DNA from: Bacillota bacterium
GTDB taxonomy: Bacteria > Bacillota > Clostridia > Lachnospirales > Lachnospiraceae
Reading direction: 5' to 3'
Assembly (NCBI GenBank): GCA_023421075.1
Contig: JAEZUM010000048.1
Span: 1-38,324 of the forward strand
Length of the DNA: 38,324 nt
Both the position numbers and the translations under genes were made by a program. Under the pieces are notes generated by a model. The model searched no databases and had not been told where the DNA came from. It saw nothing but the letters and a program-made list of their open reading frames with translations. Shown in pieces: positions 1 through 6,615 of the stretch. Every line of letters starts with the position of its first letter. The stretch's first letter is position 1.

Positions 1-1
1 T

Positions 2-133
2 ACCAGTGCCTGGGTTATCGCAGGGCTAGCTTCCTTTATGAAGAAACGTGCTATTTTACTGTATGTAGCCTTTGTTCTAGCCGGTGGGATATTAGCCGGT
101 TATGCAATGGATATTTTTGGTTTGCTGATTTAA
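2..133 (+). CDS. C-terminal fragment of a membrane permease (5' end outside window)
   Basis: An open frame enters from the left edge and stops at TAA 131-133, giving 43 residues. It reads as a very hydrophobic tail with a short basic turn (FMKKR) between two membrane segments and ends DIFGLLI. The pattern resembles the last two helices of the ArsP/YraQ-type (DUF318) permeases. This rests on general style only; other polytopic permeases could end this way. The next promoter begins 14 bases after the stop, so the gene is probably not cotranscribed with the methionine transporter genes. Confidence 0.5.
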   Translation, partial: TSAWVIAGLASFMKKRAILLYVAFVLAGGILAGYAMDIFGLLI

Positions 134-146
134 TTTAAAAATGTCG

Positions 147-175
147 TTGACAACATTCTTCCTATCATGTATACT
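147..175 (+). promoter_or_regulatory. Sigma-A promoter of the metNIQ leader
   Basis: A perfect -35 TTGACA (147-152) is followed by a 17-base spacer and -10 TATACT (170-175). Transcription should begin near 182, which would give metN a leader of nearly 380 nt containing a short peptide and a terminator. Confidence 0.8.
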
Positions 176-274
176 AACCCCAACATAAATATATTTCATA
201 CCGTTTATGTAGGATTTATGGCAATTAATAGTTAACAAAAGGACAATCGGACTTTAACGATAGGGAGGAAATCA

Positions 275-358
275 ATGAGAACATCATTACGTACTATGTG
301 CTCTAATATGTGTGGTATGTGCAGCATGCCGGTGATGACATATTTGCGAGATAGGTGA
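275..358 (+). CDS. 27-residue Met/Cys-rich peptide, candidate leader peptide of metNIQ
   Basis: ATG at 275 lies four bases after a strong ribosome site (AGGGAGGAA, 262-270), and the frame stops at TGA 356-358. The 27 residues include six Met (counting the start) and four Cys, clustered in the core MCSNMCGMCSM. It sits between a clear promoter and an intrinsic terminator, upstream of a methionine ABC transporter. That is the arrangement expected of a ribosome-stalling leader peptide sensing Met and/or Cys supply. I do not recognise the peptide as a named family. It could instead be a small metal-binding or secreted peptide encoded by a short terminated transcript. That it is translated is well supported by the ribosome site; the regulatory role is inference. 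Confidence 0.6.
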   Translation: MRTSLRTMCSNMCGMCSMPVMTYLRDR

Positions 359-362
359 ATGT

Positions 363-395
363 GATGTTTTCATATGCGAAGAAAAGAGTAACATC
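363..395 (+). other. Hairpin just after the leader peptide stop
   Basis: GATGTT (363-368) can pair with AACATC (390-395), with an inner TTTTC/GAAAA pairing possible. It begins five bases after the leader peptide stop codon, where a pausing or alternative hairpin would be placed in an attenuator. The stem is short, so this is tentative. Confidence 0.35.
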
Positions 396-422
396 TTCTC
401 TCCCGAATAGAATGAATGACAA

Positions 423-456
423 AACAGGAAGCTTATCTGGCTCTCCTGTTTTTTTT
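423..456 (+). terminator. Intrinsic terminator in the metNIQ leader (attenuator candidate)
   Basis: AACAGGA-AGC (423-432) pairs with GCT-c-TCCTGTT (440-450) around a 7-base loop, with one bulged C. It runs into eight T residues (449-456). It lies 105 bases before metN and after the Met/Cys peptide, so transcription from the promoter at 147 must read through it to reach the transporter genes. Confidence 0.75.
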
Positions 457-560
457 AAGCAAAAATTTATCACTGCGAAGTATAAAACTAATTTTCTGAA
501 AAGAAGTTAATAAGATTTAAATATTGTTACAAGATAATAAAGATAATGGAGGTGGGAGTT

Positions 561-1568
561 TTGATCAATCAAAAACCTATCGTGGAGCTGATTGGATTAG
601 GAAAAATATTTAAGAGTAAGAATAATGAAGTGAAGGCGCTGGAGGATATCAATCTAACCATATCAGAAGGGGAGATATTCGGTATTATTGGTCTTAGTGG
701 TGCCGGTAAGAGTACCCTGGTACGATGTATCAATTTTCTGGAGAGACCAACGAGTGGTAAGGTGATATTTGATGGAGCTGACCTGGGAAGCTTAGCAGAG
801 AGAGACTTGCTAAAGGCAAGACAATCCATGGGAATGATATTTCAGCAATTCAATCTGTTAATGCAGCGTACTGCACTTCAGAATATTTGCTTTCCTCTGG
901 AGCTGGCAGGGGTACCCGGAAAGGAAGCGAAGGCAAGAGCCAAAGAGCTTCTTGAAATTGTTGGTTTGTCCGATAAAGCGAAGGCATATCCGGCACAGCT
1001 GTCCGGAGGGCAGAAGCAGAGAATAGCGATTGCAAGAGCATTGGCTACCAATCCGAAGGTGTTGCTTTGTGATGAAGCGACCAGTGCTTTGGATCCGACA
1101 ACGACGCGCTCTATCTTAAATCTCTTAAAGGAGATTAATCAGAAGCTTGGAATTACGGTGATCGTGATTACCCATGAAATGAGTGTTATTGAAGAGATCT
1201 GCAACCGAGTAGCAATCATTGATCAGAGCCATATCGCAGAGGTTGGTGAAGTGGAGGAGGTCTTTGTAAGACCAAAATCCAAGATCGCTAGACAATTGGT
1301 GTTCTCCGGAGAGACACACATTGAGAATTATATCGGTGAACGGAAATGCCGTATTATCTTTGACGGAAAATCCTCCTTTGAACCGGTTATTTCAAATATG
1401 GTATTGGAGAGCAAGACACCGGTAAATATTATGTTTGCCGATACCAAAGACATCGATGGGAAAGCCTTTGGGCAGATGGTAATTCAGCTGCCTGACGACG
1501 AAAACGGATATAATAAAATCATTAACTACCTTAAAACCCATCAAATTCCCTATGAGGAGGTGAGATAG
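561..1568 (+). CDS. metN: Methionine ABC transporter ATP-binding protein MetN
   Basis: This is the cytoplasmic ATPase that powers uptake of methionine through MetI. Numbered from the start chosen here, it shows Walker A GLSGAGKST (residues 44-52), the Q-loop near 95, the signature LSGGQ (147-151), Walker B LLCDEA (168-173) and a C-terminal NIL domain (about 260-335), the ligand-sensing domain typical of MetN. The length of 335 aa is normal. An in-frame ATG at 546 lies inside and before the ribosome site GGAGGT (548-553). That site is ideally spaced for TTG at 561, so TTG is preferred; the longer form would add five residues. It is followed after one base by metI. Expression probably depends on read-through of the leader terminator. 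Confidence 0.95.
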   Translation: MINQKPIVELIGLGKIFKSKNNEVKALEDINLTISEGEIFGIIGLSGAGKSTLVRCINFLERPTSGKVIFDGADLGSLAERDLLKARQSMGMIFQQFNLLMQRTALQNICFPLELAGVPGKEAKARAKELLEIVGLSDKAKAYPAQLSGGQKQRIAIARALATNPKVLLCDEATSALDPTTTRSILNLLKEINQKLGITVIVITHEMSVIEEICNRVAIIDQSHIAEVGEVEEVFVRPKSKIARQLVFSGETHIENYIGERKCRIIFDGKSSFEPVISNMVLESKTPVNIMFADTKDIDGKAFGQMVIQLPDDENGYNKIINYLKTHQIPYEEVR

Positions 1569-1569
1569 C

Positions 1570-2229
1570 ATGTGGAGTGAAGCAGTTGTAAAGATGCTTG
1601 GTGTTGGAATTCTTGAAACCCTATATATGACCTTTTTCTCCTCCCTAATCGCCTATCTGATTGGTCTACCTCTTGGGGTATTACTGGTAGTGACAGACAA
1701 AGATGGAATTGCTCCCTTTGTACCATTGAATAAGGTACTTGGTGTAATCGTGAACTTGGTCCGTTCCATACCTTTTATCATTTTGTTGATAACAGTAATG
1801 CCTTTCACAAGATTAGTTGTCGGAACCACCCTTGGTTCTACCGCAGTTGTTGTTCCGTTGATTATCGCTTCTGCTCCCTATATCGCCAGAATAGTGGAAT
1901 CGTCTTTGAAGGAAGTAGATAAGGGAGTCATCGAGGCGGCTCAGTCTATGGGGGCAACCCCATTACAGATTATCTATAAAGTACTTATTCCCGAAGCAAT
2001 GCCTTCCCTGATTGTTGGAGGTGCCATTGCAGTCACAACAATTTTAAGCTACTCCGCTATGGCAGGTATTGTCGGCGGTGGTGGTCTTGGTGATATAGCG
2101 ATCCGTTACGGTTATTATCGCTATGAGACGGAGATTATGCTCGTTACTGTAGTAATACTGGTCTTAATTGTACAGCTCATTCAGGAAGCTGGTTTTAGAT
2201 GGATGAACCGTGCAGATAAAAGAATATAA
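1570..2229 (+). CDS. metI: Methionine ABC transporter permease MetI
   Basis: This is the inner-membrane permease of the MetNIQ importer (BPD_transp_1 fold). The 219 residues hold about five hydrophobic segments. The EAA coupling loop that docks on MetN is visible as EAAQSMGATPLQIIYKVLIP, followed by a glycine-rich stretch (GIVGGGGLGD) characteristic of MetI proteins. The start ATG follows the metN stop with one base between them, and its ribosome site (GAGGAGGTGAG) lies within the end of metN, indicating coupled translation. The length is typical. Confidence 0.95.
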   Translation: MWSEAVVKMLGVGILETLYMTFFSSLIAYLIGLPLGVLLVVTDKDGIAPFVPLNKVLGVIVNLVRSIPFIILLITVMPFTRLVVGTTLGSTAVVVPLIIASAPYIARIVESSLKEVDKGVIEAAQSMGATPLQIIYKVLIPEAMPSLIVGGAIAVTTILSYSAMAGIVGGGGLGDIAIRYGYYRYETEIMLVTVVILVLIVQLIQEAGFRWMNRADKRI

Positions 2230-2257
2230 ATAATAAAAGAAAATGGAGGATTTCATT

Positions 2258-3070
2258 ATGAAGAGAATCATATCAATTTTAGTAGTACTTACCTTACTTA
2301 CCGCCATCTTTACCGGATGTGCGAAGAAAGATGGAGCAGACAAGAAGCTTGTTGTTGGAGCCAGCTCCACACCCCATGCAGAGATTTTGGAACAGGCAAG
2401 ACCCGCACTGGAAGCAGAAGGTTATGAGCTTGAGATCGTTGAATATGCTGATTATGTGCAGCCGAATCTTGCTCTTGACAGCAAAGATCTGGACGCAAAT
2501 TACTTCCAGCATCAGCCTTATCTTGATCAGTTTAACACAGAGAATAAGACAGATATCGTATCTGCAGGAATTATCCACTATGAGCCCTTTGGCGTATATC
2601 CCGGAAAGACGGCTACCTTTGATGCTTTGGCAGATGGAGCACAGATTGCCGTTCCCAACGATGCTACCAACGAGGCGAGAGCATTATTGTTACTGGAAGC
2701 ACAGGGCTTGATTAAGTTAACTGCAAATGTTGGTTTAAAAGCAACCAAGAATGATATCATCGAGAACCCTAAGAATCTTGATATCGTAGAAATCGAAGCA
2801 GCTCAGCTGGCACGTTCCTTACAGGATGTTGACATGGCAGTTATCAATGGTAACTATGCAATCGAGGCAGGATTGAATGTAGCAAGTGATGCAATCGCAT
2901 TCGAAGATAAGGACTCAATCGCAGCGGAAACCTATGGTAATATTGTAGCAGTTAATGCCGGTGATGAAGACAGATCAGACATCAAGGCATTAATCAAAGC
3001 GTTACAAAGTGATGTAGTGAAGAAATTCATTAATGATACCTATGACGGTGCTGTGGTTCCTAAGTTCTAA
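2258..3070 (+). CDS. metQ: Methionine-binding lipoprotein MetQ (NlpA family)
   Basis: This is the extracellular lipid-anchored substrate-binding protein that delivers methionine to MetNI. A signal peptide (MKRIISILVVLTLLTAIFTG) ends at lipobox Cys21. The NlpA fold follows, with the family's early VVGASSTPHAEIL and later NYFQHQPYLDQFN and AVPNDATNEARALLLLE segments. The total is about 270 aa, as usual. An upstream ATG at 2243 is part of the ribosome site ATGGAGG, which is correctly spaced for ATG 2258, so the later start is chosen. It is the last gene of the operon, 28 bases after metI. A 59-base hairpin about 105 bases downstream may help end the transcript, but it lacks a T-run. Confidence 0.95.
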   Translation: MKRIISILVVLTLLTAIFTGCAKKDGADKKLVVGASSTPHAEILEQARPALEAEGYELEIVEYADYVQPNLALDSKDLDANYFQHQPYLDQFNTENKTDIVSAGIIHYEPFGVYPGKTATFDALADGAQIAVPNDATNEARALLLLEAQGLIKLTANVGLKATKNDIIENPKNLDIVEIEAAQLARSLQDVDMAVINGNYAIEAGLNVASDAIAFEDKDSIAAETYGNIVAVNAGDEDRSDIKALIKALQSDVVKKFINDTYDGAVVPKF

Positions 3071-3425
3071 GAGGAAGAAGCAAATATAATTTTTTGTGAT
3101 ATGGTAATTGATAATAAGTAGTATGAACCATATAACCTTATTAGCAAATAATTATCGAATAACATAAGTTAAATTTGAAGGAAAGAATAACATTCATCTC
3201 GAGATACAATGACGGATGATGTTGTTCTTTCCTTCTATATTGTACTGTTTGAGAAAACCTCATTTTTAAGGGGGACTTAATAATTGTGTTTATTTTTTGT
3301 ACAAATCGCATTATTGGTAATAGTTTTCTGGGTTTTTCCTTATGCAAACTGTTGCGGGTTATGTTGTTCCATGCTACTATTATAGGTACATATAACTATT
3401 GTACGAACAGACGGGGGTCTACCAG
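3071..3425. other. Intergenic region between metQ and the DUF3810 gene
   Basis: This 355-base stretch has no convincing gene. It holds the 59-base hairpin repeat (3177-3235) and AT-rich DNA. A weak promoter candidate (TTGCGG, 17 bases, TACTAT) lies at about 3352-3380, just upstream of the next gene. Confidence 0.5.
3177..3235. repeat. 59-base hairpin, copy 1 of a GAAGGAAAGA palindromic repeat
   Basis: GAAGGAAAGAATAACAT (3177-3193) pairs with ATGTTGTTCTTTCCTTC (3219-3235) with one G-U pair, extended by CATC/GATG after a single bulge, giving a stem of about 21 bp. No T-run follows, so it is not a classical terminator. A second copy with the same arms but another loop lies at 28894-28945. Confidence 0.75.
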
Positions 3426-4535
3426 GTGAAGAAGCTATTCCGATATAAACGTATCTATCTGTTATTACTGATACCGATCTCTTTCATATTAATCTTAATA
3501 GCCAGAAAAAGTAGTTTTTTTTCCGAGCAGATCTATGCGAAGCATATATATAAATGGATTTCTCAATTTATTTCCTCTGTTACCGGTTTGTTCCCTTTTT
3601 CGGTTGCTGAGCTTCTGGTGATTCTTCTGCCCTTTGTAATCTTAGTGCTGTTAATGCGTTTCGTACTCCGAATGATATTGGACAAGAAGGATAGGGGAGA
3701 GCGATGGAGGAGAGGCATACTCAATGTTCTTTGTACTGTAAGCATCCTTCTGTTTCTGTTTACAATATTAGCGGGATTAAATTATTACCGATATCCCTTT
3801 ACTTCCTATTCTAATCTTGAGATTGCTGAGTCATCGGTCGAAGAGCTGTACTCATTGACAGAAAGTCTGATGTTTAAAGCCAATGAACTGCGTGCAAAGG
3901 TAACGGTGACCGACGATGCGGGAGTTTTTAAACTATCGGTAAATGATATGAAATTAGCAAAGCTAGCCGACGAAGCCTACGAGCTGCTTGCCGAGGAATA
4001 CCCGGTGCTGGGAGGGTTTTACGGGGCACCTAAGCCCATTCTTCTCTCCAAATTAATGTCACAAACAGAGATCACCGGAATCTTCTTTCCTTTTACAATG
4101 GAGGCAAATGTGAATGTTGACGTTCCGGATTATTCCATACCCGTAACAATGCTGCATGAGCTGGCTCATCTTAGGGGGTTCATGAGAGAGGATGAAGCGA
4201 ACTTTGTGGCTTATCTGGCCGGTATGAAGTCTGAAAACGTAGATTTGCAATACAGTAGCACCATGCTGGCACTAATTATCGCCGGGAATGCTCTGTATAA
4301 CCAGAGCCCGGAGCTGTACTTTGAGATCCGAAGCGGTTATAGCGAGGGTGTGGTAAAGGATATACGTGCGAATTCCGAGTATTGGCAGCAGTATGAGGAT
4401 ACCGTAGTCAGTACTGTCTCGAATAGAATCAATGATACTTATCTGAAAGCAAATGCCCAGACAGATGGTGTAAAAAGCTATGGACGTATGTTGGATTTAT
4501 TACTGGCAGAATATCGTAGCAAGAATCAGGAATAG
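3426..4535 (+). CDS. DUF3810 family membrane protein with HExxH motif
   Basis: The protein begins with a basic stretch and a hydrophobic helix (YLLLLIPISFILILIA). Two more membrane segments follow within the first 120 residues, then a large soluble domain. That domain contains HELAHLRG (HELAH at residues 244-248) and a following EDEAN, the pattern of gluzincin metalloproteases with a downstream Glu ligand. This matches the DUF3810 family, whose activity is, as far as I know, not established. A membrane-anchored zinc peptidase is the natural inference. GTG at 3426 is chosen because GGGGGT (3413-3418) is spaced for it; TTG at 3399 in the same frame would add nine residues. It appears to be a single-gene unit followed by the large inverted repeat at 4549-4692. 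Confidence 0.8.
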   Translation: MKKLFRYKRIYLLLLIPISFILILIARKSSFFSEQIYAKHIYKWISQFISSVTGLFPFSVAELLVILLPFVILVLLMRFVLRMILDKKDRGERWRRGILNVLCTVSILLFLFTILAGLNYYRYPFTSYSNLEIAESSVEELYSLTESLMFKANELRAKVTVTDDAGVFKLSVNDMKLAKLADEAYELLAEEYPVLGGFYGAPKPILLSKLMSQTEITGIFFPFTMEANVNVDVPDYSIPVTMLHELAHLRGFMREDEANFVAYLAGMKSENVDLQYSSTMLALIIAGNALYNQSPELYFEIRSGYSEGVVKDIRANSEYWQQYEDTVVSTVSNRINDTYLKANAQTDGVKSYGRMLDLLLAEYRSKNQE

Positions 4536-4548
4536 AATCGGAAGAAAT

Positions 4549-4692
4549 ATAACAGTTCAGCCATAAGCTCGATTTCGCTTCGCTACATCTCGCTTAGGCA
4601 GAACGCCTTACAAAAATAATCACAATCGGCGGGGAGAAAACGAGTTTCCTCCCCGCCGATCGTGGTTATTTTTTGTATGGCTGAACTGTTAT
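4549..4692. repeat. 144-base nested inverted repeat with perfect 17-bp ends
   Basis: The ends ATAACAGTTCAGCCATA (4549-4565) and TATGGCTGAACTGTTAT (4676-4692) are perfect inverted repeats. Inside is a strong hairpin: ATCGGCGGGGAG (4625-4636) pairs with CTCCCCGCCGAT (4649-4660), flanked by AAAATAATCAC/GTGGTTATTTT. Two smaller stems occupy 4564-4610. The GC-rich core followed by TTATTTTTT could terminate the upstream gene. Its closed, nested form looks like a MITE- or BIME-like mobile palindrome. A small relative lies at 10129-10165. Confidence 0.75.
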
Positions 4693-4704
4693 CAAAATTC
4701 AGGG

Positions 4705-4732
4705 TTGATTTTTTAATTATTTATGTTATAAT
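4705..4732 (+). promoter_or_regulatory. Candidate sigma-A promoter for the SleB-like hydrolase
   Basis: TTGATT (4705-4710), a 16-base spacer and TATAAT (4727-4732) lie 66 bases before the start codon. Confidence 0.55.
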
Positions 4733-4798
4733 TATTAAGTAATTGTTAACAGATTTGTAATCTATATCCCAAAAATGTAACATTTAAGGAGATCCAAT

Positions 4799-5611
4799 AT
4801 GAGATTAACCAAGAAACTTCTGACTACGATAATTGCAGCGTTGCTGCTAACCAACCTGTTTGGTGCTACTGCTTATGCATCAGAGATGGGTGGAACAACA
4901 GTAACGGTACAAGGGACTACAGAAGCTACCGGAGATACATCGAGTACGGATAACACAATAGAGGAACAGACAACCGATACAACACAGAACGTATTAGCTC
5001 TTGACCCCACCGATGGGAATATGGATCTTCTGTTACAGGAAGGCTACTATATCGATGAACAAGGCGAACTTCGTTATGAGGCACCCACTCCGGAAGATAC
5101 AGCAGCTGAGGAGGCGGAGGAGACCACAGAAGAGGATAAGGAGCCGGCGGTAGAAAAGCCTACTTATTCCGAGAGTGATTTACGCTTATTAGCATGTCTT
5201 GTCTATACAGAAGCAGGCAACCAGAATTACAATGGTATGCTGGCTGTAGCAAATGTTGTACTAAACAGAGCAAAAAGCGATGCATACTGGCATGTGAATA
5301 CAGTAAAAGAAGTAATCTATGATAATAAATGGTCTGTACAGTTTGCGGTAACGATAAAAGGCAAATCCGGTGTGAGTATGATGGATAAAGCTTTAAAGCT
5401 TTATGATTCCCGCAAATTCACCGGTGCTAATCCGGAAGCTCAGAAGAAAGCATTAAATAAAGCAATCAAGGCTGCAAAGGCTGCTTTGACAGGAACAAAT
5501 AATATCGGAAGCTATCTTTGCTTCCAAAACAAGAGAAGTGCAAGCAGCATCAAGAGAAAGTATTCTGATTATAAGATTATCGATGACCATATTTTTTATC
5601 GCTCGAAATAA
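4799..5611 (+). CDS. Secreted cell-wall hydrolase, SleB-like Hydrolase_2 domain
   Basis: A classical signal peptide (MRLTKKLLTTIIAALLLTNL, cleavage probably after ATAYA near residue 27) is followed by a low-complexity Thr/Glu-rich linker to about residue 120. The C-terminal domain (about 125-270) is of the SleB/Hydrolase_2 type: it opens with LRLLACLVYTEAGNQNYNGM, where the Glu of YTEAGNQ is the expected catalytic residue, and ends KYSDYKIIDDHIFYR. These enzymes are lytic transglycosylases acting on spore cortex or vegetative peptidoglycan. The ribosome site (AAGGAGAT) and a promoter precede it, and a strong terminator follows, so it is monocistronic. It has no LysM or peptidoglycan-binding domain, so whether it acts in spores or growing cells cannot be told. 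Confidence 0.88.
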   Translation: MRLTKKLLTTIIAALLLTNLFGATAYASEMGGTTVTVQGTTEATGDTSSTDNTIEEQTTDTTQNVLALDPTDGNMDLLLQEGYYIDEQGELRYEAPTPEDTAAEEAEETTEEDKEPAVEKPTYSESDLRLLACLVYTEAGNQNYNGMLAVANVVLNRAKSDAYWHVNTVKEVIYDNKWSVQFAVTIKGKSGVSMMDKALKLYDSRKFTGANPEAQKKALNKAIKAAKAALTGTNNIGSYLCFQNKRSASSIKRKYSDYKIIDDHIFYRSK

Positions 5612-5638
5612 ATACATATTACGATTTTAATATATGAC

Positions 5639-5673
5639 AAAAGAGGTTGTTCAAAGGAACAACCTCTTTTGTT
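5639..5673 (+). terminator. Intrinsic terminator after the SleB-like gene
   Basis: AAAAGAGGTTGTTC (5639-5652) and GAACAACCTCTTTT (5657-5670) form a perfect 14-bp stem with a 4-base loop, ending in a T-run. It is symmetric enough to work in both directions. Confidence 0.9.
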
Positions 5674-5697
5674 GTGTGCGTGATAGGTTCATAGTAC

Positions 5698-5742
5698 AAA
5701 TGTGAACAACCTCAGTCAGTTCACATTTATAAGCTTGCTTAT
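5698..5742. repeat. Two small hairpins between convergent genes
   Basis: AAATGTGAAC (5698-5707) is the exact inverse of GTTCACATTT (5719-5728). Directly after it, ATAAGC and GCTTAT (5729-5742) form a second stem. They lie downstream of the minus-strand membrane gene and may help end its transcript, though no clear T-run is present on that strand. Confidence 0.4.
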
Positions 5743-5774
5743 AAAATGCTTTCACGATGCTATTCTTTTCTATT

Positions 5775-6272
5775 TCAATGACCGCCTTTAAAGATGTCTC
5801 CTCCGGTGGGCATACCCATCATCGTAGAAGCTGCAATGGATAGACCAATGAAAATAAGAAGTGCACAGAAAATAATAGCTGCAAATGATGTTATTTTATC
5901 TTTTTTGGTCAATTGAAAATCATTTTTTACTGCAAAGCTAGTAAAGGATATGACAACACCCAAGGGGATAAGATATGAGACATAAGACGGGCTTTCTTTA
6001 AAATGCGAAATACCGCCACTAATCATACCAATCCCAATTGCTAAGGTCAAGGATAACAGAATAAGTCGAATACTTTGTATAACAGAGAGATTCTTTTTAT
6101 CGATAACAACCTCATTAAATACAGATCCTGCGATAAAGAGACTTAGTCCAACCCCAAGAATGATGGAGTATCTCATAGGGTTAAATGGCATCAAAACAAT
6201 TCCGCTGGAGGTCATTCCTATGCCTAAGAAATAGATAATGTAAACCAAATACTTGTAATATAATTTTTTCAT
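5775..6272 (-). CDS. Small polytopic membrane protein of unknown function
   Basis: The product has 165 residues with about five hydrophobic segments: YKYLVYIIYFLGIGMTSSG near the start, then segments near 35-50, 68-88, 98-115 and 130-150. The loops are short and often basic, and the tail is glycine-rich (MGMPTGGDIFKGGH). An AGGAG ribosome site eight bases upstream supports the start. I do not recognise the family and see no catalytic motif. It stands alone, convergent with the SleB-like gene and divergent from glnS. Confidence 0.75.
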   Translation of the reverse strand: MKKLYYKYLVYIIYFLGIGMTSSGIVLMPFNPMRYSIILGVGLSLFIAGSVFNEVVIDKKNLSVIQSIRLILLSLTLAIGIGMISGGISHFKESPSYVSYLIPLGVVISFTSFAVKNDFQLTKKDKITSFAAIIFCALLIFIGLSIAASTMMGMPTGGDIFKGGH

Positions 6273-6615
6273 TTCAGTTATACTCCTGTGTTTTTATTTT
6301 GCTGATGAGACAAGTTTAATAAATAGTTATGTAGAGATTATGGAGAAAGTCAAAATGATTATGGTATATACTTCCTTGAGATATAACCAAAGCTTTTTCT
6401 TCTTATAATCAGGAATTTAGCTTGATTGATATTTTTATTGGTTAATGAAAGATTGATTTTGGTTAGGATTCTTAAGCCGTCTTATAATCTATATTTTTTC
6501 ACTCTTTTCTCTTACATAAAACTGTGTTATTATATATCATATCTGTATATATATAAGGAAAATGGGCTAATAATGACATAAGAGAAAATAGTAGATTGTA
6601 TACCAGGAGGTTTTC
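6273..6615. other. Intergenic region upstream of glnS
   Basis: This 343-base AT-rich stretch separates divergent genes. It holds a glnS promoter candidate at 6512-6540. I looked for a T-box leader (specifier loop, TGGN antiterminator bulge), as could be expected for an aminoacyl-tRNA synthetase, and did not find one. Confidence 0.5.
6512..6540 (+). promoter_or_regulatory. Candidate glnS promoter
   Basis: TTACAT (6512-6517), a 17-base spacer and TATCAT (6535-6540) lie 76 bases before the start codon. Both hexamers are partial matches, so the call is moderate. Confidence 0.4.

Noticed and set aside
182..545. S-box (SAM riboswitch) upstream of metNIQ
   Set aside because: None of the conserved S-box segments is present; the leader is better explained by the peptide and terminator.
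6273..6615. Possible T-box leader for glnS
   Set aside because: No T-box consensus, specifier stem or terminator/antiterminator pair could be seen.
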